A stretch of DNA of 16,884 bases, taken from Candidatus Thorarchaeota archaeon. GTDB lineage: Archaea > Asgardarchaeota > Thorarchaeia > Thorarchaeales > Thorarchaeaceae. Every line of letters begins with the position of its first letter. Position 1 is the stretch's first letter. A program made the position numbers and the translations under genes. Below the pieces are notes generated by a model. The model was not told the origin of the DNA. It did no database searches and was given only the letters and a program-made list of their open reading frames with translations. Shown here piece after piece: positions 8,325 to 15,190 of this stretch. The stretch covers positions 1 through 16,884 of the forward strand of contig JAEORG010000030.1 in the NCBI GenBank assembly GCA_016841005.1. Direction: 5' to 3'.

Positions 8325-8822
8325 TTATTCATCATCAATAAGTATTCGTTCATAAAGCTGGACAAGCATTCCCTCGTGTTGCTCATACGGTTCACCCCAA
8401 GGTTTGAATCCGTATTTTTTCATAAGCCTTTCACCGACTTCCTGTCCAACTAAGATATTACAATAATTACGTTTACATCCATGTTCTCGACCATATTCTG
8501 CAAACTGAATATACATTGCAGATGCTAGACCAGTATTCCAACACGATTCGTGAACCGATTGATGCTCACCAAAGAGTCCTTTTTCCGTGATTTTTGCCTT
8601 GTATACTCCTACGATTTTATTATTCAATCTCGCTCCAAAATAATGGTACCCGTTATTCATTTCATCAATTATCTGTTCCGGGGAATACATTCTTTTCTCG
8701 CGCCAGTCCTTGGGGTATTCCTTCGCTTTGGGCCATACCTCCGCAAAAAGCTCAGAAATCTCAATGGCATCTTCTTCTCCGAATTCGATGATGCGTATAT
8801 CATCCGCAGGGTACTCGGACAT
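8325..8822 (-). CDS. GNAT-family N-acetyltransferase
   Basis: A 165-residue GNAT-fold protein expected to transfer acetyl from acetyl-CoA to an amine; substrate unknown. The start is ATG 8822 (MSEYPADDIRIIEFGEEDAI): the frame stays open further up to 8957, but that would run 64 bp into the radical SAM gene and add 45 residues unlike a GNAT N-terminus. The order is typical: beta1 IRIIEF, a helical region, strands YHYFGARLNNKIVGVYKAKI, an acetyl-CoA loop region WNTGLASAMYIQFAEYGRE in which only G-L-A of the usual (R/Q)-x-x-G-x-(G/A) remains, then GERLMKKYGFKPWGE near the C-terminus. It lies 71 bp downstream of the radical SAM gene, with no Shine-Dalgarno and a possible TATA (CTTTATC) about 35 bp upstream. 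Confidence 0.78.
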   Translation of the reverse strand: MSEYPADDIRIIEFGEEDAIEISELFAEVWPKAKEYPKDWREKRMYSPEQIIDEMNNGYHYFGARLNNKIVGVYKAKITEKGLFGEHQSVHESCWNTGLASAMYIQFAEYGREHGCKRNYCNILVGQEVGERLMKKYGFKPWGEPYEQHEGMLVQLYERILIDDE

Positions 8823-8893
8823 AAGGCTCAAAGGATGTTGGTTGGAAATCAAGATAAAGCTCTGCTTGTGGTAAATATTCGAATCATGGATGC

Positions 8894-10024
8894 CTATATT
8901 TTCTGTGCTAGTTCGAATGCTTCTTGAATTGGAGTGCAACCACCACAACGCGAGCATCCTGCAGAGGTCTTGCGTGGATCAAGACCGGCTTCATTCAGGA
9001 TAACACCAAGTGATTTGTAGAATTCAACAGTTTCGTCGAGAGCGCCTACATAGCTTGGAATGAAATCCTCAAGTTTGCTTCCAGGCGCAGGACGAATTGG
9101 GGTAATAATTGGGAGTACTCCTTTGTTTGCGATTTCTTCACAGAAGCGCAACGTCTTACCAAGATCTTCACCTAGACCAAGTAGGATGAACGAATTAACA
9201 TCACCAGGTTTTATGAATTCCAAAGCTCTTTCCCAAGCGGCTTGATACAGGTCAATTTTCCCATGTTTGAATTTTCCGGGACAGACACGTTCTCGAACAG
9301 ACTCATCTGCACTCTCAAGGTGAATTCCTATCGAGTTTACTCCTGCGTCTGCGAGTTTGTCGATGTAGCTCAAATCCTTTGGCGGCTCGAACTGAACTGC
9401 AATGGGTAAATCACTCACCTCTCGAATAGCACGAGATATGGCCTCTAGACGATTAATACCCATATCCGGAGAATCTGGAGTTCCCGTGGTAAGAAGAATA
9501 TGCTTGATTATTCCTTCATCTTCAGCAGCTGTAACAACCTCTTGAAGTTGTTCTGGAGTCTTTTCTATTATTGTATTGCCTGAAAGATGAGAGAACGGAA
9601 TTGTGCAATATCCACATTGCTCATGACTCGACCAATATTTACAATGCTGATACACTGTAGTTGCAAGACAATCCGGTCCATGAAGGAGTGCTATCTTATT
9701 GAATGGTATCCCATCAGCAGTCGTCAAATCATAGAAAGCTGGATTATGAACTGGCTTTAAAATGACAGATGAGACATATTCCCATTCATCTGAACTGATA
9801 ATAGGAAGAATGCTAGAAGAACCATAACGCTCAGCCCAAGTTCCACTCCGAATTGGAACGCCACATGGTCGCCCATTAGGAAGCACAAAATATCTGGCAC
9901 CAACTGGACCAGCTCCGCCTTTTCTACCCGTAGATGCACCTTCAGGAAGTGTAGCACCTTCTATTAAGAGCCGAACTTTTAATCGTAGTAGCTCGTCTAA
10001 TTCCATCAAAGCACCACTCAGCAT
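8894..10024 (-). CDS. Radical SAM protein, MSMEG_0568-like (Nit1C-cluster type)
   Basis: A 376-residue radical SAM enzyme. The cluster motif is C-x8-C-x2-C (Cys128, Cys137, Cys140, in CKYWSSHEQCGYC) rather than the usual C-x3-C-x2-C. A second cysteine set, C-x2-C-x2-C (357, 360, 363), sits near the end. FYDLTTADGIPF (97-108), KIALLHGPDCLATTV (110-124), LLTTGTP, QFEPP and GIHLESADE match, as I remember it, the family named after MSMEG_0568, which in bacteria travels with a nitrilase, a GNAT and other genes (Nit1C cluster). Its reaction is not established. Here only a GNAT follows. It begins 12 bp after the iron-sulfur gene, so it is probably on the glp transcript. ATG 10024 has no Shine-Dalgarno; the in-frame ATG 10006, preceded by GAGTGGTG, may be the true start. 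Confidence 0.85.
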   Translation of the reverse strand: MLSGALMELDELLRLKVRLLIEGATLPEGASTGRKGGAGPVGARYFVLPNGRPCGVPIRSGTWAERYGSSSILPIISSDEWEYVSSVILKPVHNPAFYDLTTADGIPFNKIALLHGPDCLATTVYQHCKYWSSHEQCGYCTIPFSHLSGNTIIEKTPEQLQEVVTAAEDEGIIKHILLTTGTPDSPDMGINRLEAISRAIREVSDLPIAVQFEPPKDLSYIDKLADAGVNSIGIHLESADESVRERVCPGKFKHGKIDLYQAAWERALEFIKPGDVNSFILLGLGEDLGKTLRFCEEIANKGVLPIITPIRPAPGSKLEDFIPSYVGALDETVEFYKSLGVILNEAGLDPRKTSAGCSRCGGCTPIQEAFELAQKI

Positions 10025-10036
10025 CTTGTAAAAAGA

Positions 10037-11158
10037 CTAATCTGTCTTCTTCTCGCGGCTATTTCTAAATTCTGAAACGAGCTCGGGAAGATCTAAGACA
10101 CGAATCGCATTTTTTGTTTGACTCTTTAGCATATTTTTACAGAATGGACATGAAGTTACAAGAATAGAAGCATCCACTGCCAATGCATCGTCTACTCGGG
10201 ATTTTCCTAGCTTTCGTGCTTGCTCGGGGAAAAGAGTACGCACACCGGATCCATTTCCACAGCAGGTTGCATTTTCTTTCGTCCGCTCCATCTCAATCGT
10301 ACTAGTGCCAGTGACTTTCTGAATTACTTCTCGAGGTGCTTCATACTCACCTGTATGTCTGCCTAGATGACAAGGGTCGTGGAATGTAATTCGCTCTTTA
10401 GTCTTAGCGCTTTCTACTGCCTGTAAAGCGTCTGCTAATAATTGACTGATGTGCCTCACAGGTTTATTCAGTTCAAGACCATGAGTAGGATAATCATTAC
10501 TTAGGGTCTTATAACATCCTGGACAGGATGCAATAATTTCCTCCGCATCAATAGAGTTCAGAAGCTCAACGTTATGCCTAGCTTGTTCGAGTGCTGCATC
10601 TCTAAACCCAGTTCTCAGTAAAGGAGATCCACAGCACCACTCTTCTGAGCTTACAATAACGTCATAATCAAGTGATTCAAGGGTTTCAACGGTTGCTTCA
10701 GATATGCTCGATTCACGATATGATGCAGTGCAACCTGAGAAAAATAGTATCTTCCTTGGACCACTTTTTGATTTCTTCAACCATGCTGTTCGTTTGGAAT
10801 GGTCCTCATTGAAGGGATTGTGATTTCTTCGAATTGAATCTCTAATTTCATTTAGAGCAGATGGATACTTCCCTTCACTAACTAATCGTTCACGAGTCGA
10901 TTCGACGATTTCTGCTATATCGATTTCTGGAACACACCAAGTCAAACAATGACTACACTGTAAGCATTGATACAATACCTCTATTCCTCTTTCATCGATG
11001 TCTCTAACTCCGTTTCCTTCTTGGTGAATAAGAAGTGCTCTTCCGTGAGGGGTAGGACTATCAGACCTCCATGCAAAGAATGTCGGGCACACGTGTCTAC
11101 ACATCTTAGGACAGGATGCACACATTCGAACTTGCTCGGCTATCGTATCTGCATCCAT
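10037..11158 (-). CDS. GlpC/HdrD/GlcF-like iron-sulfur electron-transfer protein with two CCG domains
   Basis: A cytoplasmic or membrane-associated electron carrier of 373 residues. The N-terminus holds two [4Fe-4S] sites. The first has unusual spacing, C-x2-C-x3-C-x3-C-P (13, 16, 20, 24; CASCPKMCRHVCP); the second is C-x2-C-x2-C-x3-C (65, 68, 71, 75). Two CCG (cysteine-rich) domains follow: Cys143, CCG 175-177, C-x2-C 212/215; and Cys263, CCG 299-301, C-x2-C 337/340. CCG domains ligate iron-sulfur clusters in HdrB and its relatives. The start ATG 11158 overlaps the TAA of the flavoprotein gene (TAATG), with GGGGGT 9 bp upstream. Tight coupling makes it the likely electron acceptor of that flavoprotein, as GlcF or LldE-type proteins serve theirs. 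It is a paralogue of the glpC product two genes upstream. Confidence 0.88.
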   Translation of the reverse strand: MDADTIAEQVRMCASCPKMCRHVCPTFFAWRSDSPTPHGRALLIHQEGNGVRDIDERGIEVLYQCLQCSHCLTWCVPEIDIAEIVESTRERLVSEGKYPSALNEIRDSIRRNHNPFNEDHSKRTAWLKKSKSGPRKILFFSGCTASYRESSISEATVETLESLDYDVIVSSEEWCCGSPLLRTGFRDAALEQARHNVELLNSIDAEEIIASCPGCYKTLSNDYPTHGLELNKPVRHISQLLADALQAVESAKTKERITFHDPCHLGRHTGEYEAPREVIQKVTGTSTIEMERTKENATCCGNGSGVRTLFPEQARKLGKSRVDDALAVDASILVTSCPFCKNMLKSQTKNAIRVLDLPELVSEFRNSREKKTD

Positions 11159-12585
11159 TACTCACGTACCCCCAGACCCAGTTTTCCAGGATTCATTATA
11201 CCGTTTGGATCAAGAACTTGCTTGATCTGTTTCAGCACTTGAAAACTCGAACCGAGTTCATCTTCCGTATATGTACTTCGAACAAGCCCAACTCCATGTT
11301 GATGGCTCATTGTTCCTCCTACCTTTAAACAAGCCTCAACTCCTACATTCCAGATTTTCGTATAATTTGCCCAAGCAGATTCTGCATCTGGTTGAGATGA
11401 GAAGAATATCATATAGATTGAGCCCCCGTTCTGATACATATGAGAGAAATGAGACATCACAATAGCTCCCTCTCCCTCCATAGATTCTTTCATTGCATGG
11501 TACACATCTTCTAATTTGTCATATGTGGCAACGATGTCAATTGTATCAGCAATTGAATATCCTGCAGTTGTGAATTTAGTAGGATAGTACATATCATATC
11601 GATGCTCCCACCAATGTTTTGTTGGCCCTTCACCATAGTCCTGAGCACCATTGGTTATACAGATCTCCACTGATTTTCGTTCATCCAGCGCTACCTGATC
11701 AGAACTACCATCAAAACCAAGCATTAGCATACACGCTTCTTCGTCAATTTCAAAATGTGAACCTAAAGACATGGCTGTGTCTAGGGGATCATATAATCGC
11801 ACAATAGAAGGTTTGACGCCTACACGGAATATCTCTCGAATCGCTTGGAGTCCAGTGTGGATATCTGGAAAACACATGCTTCGGAATATACGTTTCTCTG
11901 GATTTGGAAATAACCGTAGTGTTGCCTCGGTTATCACTCCAAGTGTGCCCTCAGACCCAATGAAAACTTGCCTCAAGTCTGGACCGACAGATGATCTTGG
12001 AACTGCCTTAAACTCAATTACATCACCATTTGGGAGAACAACTTGAAGCCCCAGTGTCATATCCTCAATCTTTCCATAGAGAGAGGACATTGATCCACCT
12101 GACCGTGTTGCTATAAATCCTCCAATATTAGAAGCACGTAAGGAAGTCGGAGTATGACCCAGAGTATAACCAAGTCGATTAACATGTTCTTCAAGGTCTA
12201 TTCCTACAATACCGGACTCTACTCTAACTAGCATCGATTCATGATCAACACGGAGTATTTTGTCCATCCGTTTCAAATCAAGCATTACACCACCATATAT
12301 CGGAGCAGTCCCTCCACAGCTTCCTGCCCCACCACCAACAGGAACCACAGGTACTCTCTTTTCATTACATATACGAAGGACATTGGACACCTCATCTGTA
12401 TTACCGGGAAATGCAATGATATCAGCTAGAGGTAACATTACACCTGCTCGTATTTTAGCTGCACTAAGTGGTGATGCATCATGGGCATTCAGAATTGCAT
12501 CAGTTTCATGAATTGTAACATGTTCATCACCAACTATGTCAGCAATTTGTCTTGCTACCTTTTTCCGTTCTGCTTCCTTGAGCAT
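11158..12585 (-). CDS. FAD-binding oxidoreductase, alkyl-DHAP-synthase-like (VAO/GlcD superfamily)
   Basis: A 475-residue flavoprotein with the FAD_binding_4 and FAD-oxidase_C arrangement. The FAD loop is VPVGGGAGSCGGTAP (81-95), with IGSEGTLGVITEATLRL (209-225) after it and LDPNGIMNPGKLG (458-470) at the end. The section LGHTPTSLRASNIGGFIATR (142-161), HWWEHRYDMYYPT (324-336), MSHFSHMY (377-384) and SHQHGVGLVR (427-436) is what I recall from alkyldihydroxyacetonephosphate synthase (AGPS) and its bacterial relatives, rather than D-lactate or glycolate dehydrogenases. However, the AGPS histidine triplet is HQH, and the position of its catalytic tyrosine appears to be serine, so I do not call it an ether-lipid synthase. 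With an iron-sulfur gene overlapping its stop, a 2-hydroxyacid or polyol-phosphate dehydrogenase is at least as likely. ATG 12585 has a G6 Shine-Dalgarno tract 6 bp upstream and starts 2 bp after glpC. Confidence 0.85.
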   Translation of the reverse strand: MLKEAERKKVARQIADIVGDEHVTIHETDAILNAHDASPLSAAKIRAGVMLPLADIIAFPGNTDEVSNVLRICNEKRVPVVPVGGGAGSCGGTAPIYGGVMLDLKRMDKILRVDHESMLVRVESGIVGIDLEEHVNRLGYTLGHTPTSLRASNIGGFIATRSGGSMSSLYGKIEDMTLGLQVVLPNGDVIEFKAVPRSSVGPDLRQVFIGSEGTLGVITEATLRLFPNPEKRIFRSMCFPDIHTGLQAIREIFRVGVKPSIVRLYDPLDTAMSLGSHFEIDEEACMLMLGFDGSSDQVALDERKSVEICITNGAQDYGEGPTKHWWEHRYDMYYPTKFTTAGYSIADTIDIVATYDKLEDVYHAMKESMEGEGAIVMSHFSHMYQNGGSIYMIFFSSQPDAESAWANYTKIWNVGVEACLKVGGTMSHQHGVGLVRSTYTEDELGSSFQVLKQIKQVLDPNGIMNPGKLGLGVRE

Positions 12586-12587
12586 CT

Positions 12588-13823
12588 CTAACCCCCCAGT
12601 GGTAATGATTTTGCTATGAAAACTGTGAGATCATCCACATCGATTTTGCTACCAGCACGGAAGAGATTCTCCTCAATTTGAGCTGTGCACAAGGGGCACG
12701 GTGTGACAACTCGCTCAGCTCCCGTTTCCTCAATTGCTTCAATGTTGGCTTCAACAACACCCCTCGCGACATCAGGAGAATGTCGCCCTACAAGTCCACC
12801 TCCACCACAACAAGAGTCATGCAAAATAGATTCTCGAATTTCAACTTGAGGAATGATTTCAAGAATCATGTGAGCATAATCCATAACTTGACGAGAAGTA
12901 TGACGTATCAAATGGCAGGGATCATGAACAGTAACTTTCTCATGAGCCCCTCCAGTTTTTTCAAACTCTTTTGACAATGTATCGAGGCCAATCGTTTCGA
13001 CGAGATACTCAAGCATGTGGTAGATAGGGATTCCCCAATTTTCCTTAACTGCTAGTTCATTCAGATTGGAGGTGCATCCTGCGCAAGTTGTGACTATTTC
13101 CTTTATTCCTAGCTTTTTGATCTTTTCCAAGAGTTTCTTTGATAGATCAGCAGACTTTTCGTGATCACCAATAAGCGTAGATGGTAGACCACAACAACTC
13201 ATCTCATCAAGGAGTGTATAATTTACACTGAAATGTTCAAGGATGAGCTTCGCAGATTCACGAACTTCTTGAGCTCTTTCCTCAGCTTGACAGCCTGGAT
13301 AGAATAAGACATCAGCTCCGATTGTAACTCTATCTTCAATAAATGGCAGACCTAATCTCTCGAGTCGCATATCTCGGCTCTCATGTTTTTCCTCAGGATT
13401 TTCCCAAGGAACAAATGCAAGATTGTGTTTCTTCAGTATATTATTTTGATCATGAAGGCTTTTAGGAACCAAGTCAGGACGTAGTCGAAATATTCGGGCG
13501 CGCATCAAGTTTACTATCTCAGGGATGTTCACATTTTTTGGGCACACTTCCCTACAAGTACCACATCCTGTGCATAGATAGATTCTATCAATCGATGCCC
13601 AGAATTCGGGAGGCGACCTACTTAGCTCAACGGCAATTCCTCTAGGGCCAGTGAATCGATCCACTCCCACAGCTCTTATGACCGGACAGTGGTTGATACA
13701 TAATCCACAGTTAATACAGTTCTCAACACTCTTAACGGCTCCAAGTTCATGCTTTGTGTATGGTACAATTCCCTCTTCTTTCAGAGTCCCTTTCACGTAC
13801 TCATAGGCTTCTTCTTCGCTCAA
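12588..13823 (-). CDS. glpC: Anaerobic glycerol-3-phosphate dehydrogenase subunit C-like iron-sulfur protein
   Basis: Electron-transfer subunit (411 residues) that in bacteria anchors GlpAB to the membrane and passes electrons to quinone. There are two canonical [4Fe-4S] motifs, C-x2-C-x2-C-x3-C-P at 36/39/42/46 (CINCGLCINHCP) and 84/87/90/94 (CTGCGTCREVCP). Two CCG domains follow: Cys178, CCG 210-212, C-x2-C 247/250; and Cys303, CCG 338-340, C-x2-C 376/379. No obvious membrane helix is seen, so association would be peripheral. The start is TTG at 13823, overlapping the glpB stop as TTGA. It is supported by a full AAAGGAGGT 6 bp upstream; the first downstream ATG would delete the first iron-sulfur motifs. 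In an archaeon the final acceptor could be a quinone or a heterodisulfide-reductase-like complex; the sequence cannot decide. Confidence 0.87.
   Translation of the reverse strand: MSEEEAYEYVKGTLKEEGIVPYTKHELGAVKSVENCINCGLCINHCPVIRAVGVDRFTGPRGIAVELSRSPPEFWASIDRIYLCTGCGTCREVCPKNVNIPEIVNLMRARIFRLRPDLVPKSLHDQNNILKKHNLAFVPWENPEEKHESRDMRLERLGLPFIEDRVTIGADVLFYPGCQAEERAQEVRESAKLILEHFSVNYTLLDEMSCCGLPSTLIGDHEKSADLSKKLLEKIKKLGIKEIVTTCAGCTSNLNELAVKENWGIPIYHMLEYLVETIGLDTLSKEFEKTGGAHEKVTVHDPCHLIRHTSRQVMDYAHMILEIIPQVEIRESILHDSCCGGGGLVGRHSPDVARGVVEANIEAIEETGAERVVTPCPLCTAQIEENLFRAGSKIDVDDLTVFIAKSLPLGG
12592..12597 (-). promoter_or_regulatory. Shine-Dalgarno-like G6 tract before the AGPS-like gene
   Basis: The minus strand reads GGGGGG followed by TTAGAG and ATG 12585. 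The tract encodes the last two glycines of GlpC, so the ribosome site lies within the preceding gene, as elsewhere in this operon. Confidence 0.55.
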
Positions 13824-15190
13824 TGAATTACCTCCTTTGCAAAATCTGAGGCTCGTCTGCCTGCTTCCCTGCCAGTGATTAAAGCAACTCCCAAACCACT
13901 TTTCTCAGCAGGGTAGTTATATCCACTAAGTATACTTCCCGCAGCAAATAGATTAGAAGCGAAAGGCGCACCATTTCCAGCAAGTGGACGAAGGACAGCG
14001 TCGAATCCGATACCACATTCAAAGAGAGGATGCCCCTCGTTAGTAATCGCAGTTCGTTTTGTAAGACGCTGAGGTTTTACAGTTAGAGCTGATATTCGGT
14101 CACCATCCAATACAGGAAGTCCAAAGACAGGTTCTGTAAGTCCACTGACATCGCCTTCTATACCACCACCGATAAATTTCCCAGTGGCAAGCACTATTGC
14201 TTTCGGTTTAACACTGATACTCCTTCGAGGACTATTCAGCTGAATAGAGGTGATTTTGTGATCCTTGATTTCGTAGGTTTTTGCTTCATGACCTACTAGC
14301 AATCGGCCACCAGCTTTCCTCAGAGCGATTTCAAGAGACCTCTGTAACCTAAAGCCTGGAACAGAAGGTGGGAATGCAAGAAGCTCGAATACTTCAACAC
14401 CAATTTCGGTTTCTAGGTGGGTTTTGATTTGTTTGGGATTCTTCGTACCCAGTATGGGAGGAAGCGCCACTATTGTTGAATTTGTTTTCTGGACCTGTTC
14501 AGCTAATGCCTTAGTAAAATCAGCAAGTCCTTCGACAGTATCTAACTTTCGTGCAACTTCCATACAAGACAGGTTTGGACTCGTGCAAATAGAAGGAACA
14601 TCAAGTAGGGTATGAACAATTTTCCTTGGTCCTACTTCACTTGCCATTACCAAGCTTATCATTGATTTAGCAGCAGCAGATGGATTGAATGAAGGCATTC
14701 CTTTGATACCAGCAAAGAGTAGAACTTCATCATCATTTCCTATACGAGCTGAATACATAGTGGATTGAACTAGGCATGTTGGTTTCCAGGTACCAATAAC
14801 AGTTAGGGCACTGATGTTAGATGTAGATTGTCCCACCAACTCAGCGGGAGGGTCCTTCAGCGTTGCCTTCACCCAATCAATTGTGTGTCTAACATTTTCA
14901 ACAAGATAGTCACCATTGAAACGATCCCCCACATTTTTGATCCCAATTGTTGTGTAAGGATGAAATGGCATCAAAGAGGAGTATGCGATTGTGCCTTCAA
15001 TCGGAGAAATGAAAGGAGTGCCTCCACCTTGAATATATCCAGATACATCAACAGCACCAGATGAATCAGCTGTGGCACCTTGGCCCTTTCTCACAACAAT
15101 TGTATCGAATCCCATCTGAGCGGCAGTGATACCAGCGACAAGGCCTGCTAAACCTCCTCCAATAACAAGTATGTCAGACTCTAGATCCAT
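13820..15190 (-). CDS. glpB: Anaerobic glycerol-3-phosphate dehydrogenase subunit B-like flavoprotein
   Basis: A 456-residue flavin-dependent subunit of the GlpABC complex, near the 419 of the E. coli protein. It opens with a Rossmann dinucleotide fold, DILVIGGGLAGLVAGITAAQ (6-25), followed by VVRKGQGATADSSGAVDVSG, where GlpB proteins carry a similar glycine/serine loop. The C-terminus carries the second FAD contact region SNLFAAGSILSGYNYPAEKS and GLGVALITGREAGRRA, typical of GlpB and fumarate-reductase-like flavoproteins. The identification rests on these motifs and on its position between glpA and glpC. ATG 15190 abuts the glpA TAA with no gap; a GGGAGG lies 11 bp upstream, rather far. Its stop TGA overlaps the glpC TTG, so translation is probably coupled. 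Confidence 0.88.
   Translation of the reverse strand: MDLESDILVIGGGLAGLVAGITAAQMGFDTIVVRKGQGATADSSGAVDVSGYIQGGGTPFISPIEGTIAYSSLMPFHPYTTIGIKNVGDRFNGDYLVENVRHTIDWVKATLKDPPAELVGQSTSNISALTVIGTWKPTCLVQSTMYSARIGNDDEVLLFAGIKGMPSFNPSAAAKSMISLVMASEVGPRKIVHTLLDVPSICTSPNLSCMEVARKLDTVEGLADFTKALAEQVQKTNSTIVALPPILGTKNPKQIKTHLETEIGVEVFELLAFPPSVPGFRLQRSLEIALRKAGGRLLVGHEAKTYEIKDHKITSIQLNSPRRSISVKPKAIVLATGKFIGGGIEGDVSGLTEPVFGLPVLDGDRISALTVKPQRLTKRTAITNEGHPLFECGIGFDAVLRPLAGNGAPFASNLFAAGSILSGYNYPAEKSGLGVALITGREAGRRASDFAKEVIH
13830..13838 (-). promoter_or_regulatory. Strong Shine-Dalgarno site deciding the TTG start of glpC
   Basis: The minus strand reads AAAGGAGGT here, then 6 bp, then TTG at 13823-13821. It is the longest anti-16S match I found in the window and lies inside the last codons of glpB. 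It fixes a non-ATG start for glpC and suggests re-initiation after the glpB stop. Confidence 0.8.

Noticed and set aside
8823..8957. Upstream extension of the GNAT reading frame
   Set aside because: It would overlap the radical SAM gene by 64 bp and adds residues with no GNAT features; ATG 8822 gives a normal-length domain.
8325..10024. A complete Nit1C (nitrilase/cyanide assimilation) cluster
   Set aside because: Only the radical SAM gene and an unrelated-looking GNAT are present; no nitrilase or other cluster members are in the window.
8894..10024. Biotin synthase or lipoyl synthase
   Set aside because: The cluster spacing is C-x8-C-x2-C, and the family-specific phrases fit the MSMEG_0568 type instead.
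11771..12511. Plus-strand open frames opposite the AGPS-like gene (also others opposite glpA, glpB and glpC)
   Set aside because: They mirror the coding strand of well-supported genes, have low-complexity or unlikely compositions, and show no conserved motif.
11158..12585. Calling the flavoprotein an alkyl-DHAP synthase (ether lipid synthesis)
   Set aside because: Sequence resemblance is strong, but the histidine triplet is HQH, the catalytic tyrosine is apparently missing, and a tightly coupled electron carrier fits a dehydrogenase better.
10037..12585. Calling the flavoprotein/CCG pair glycolate oxidase GlcDF
   Set aside because: No GlcE-like gene is present and the flavoprotein motifs are closer to the AGPS clade than to GlcD (the GEHGIG-type motif is absent).
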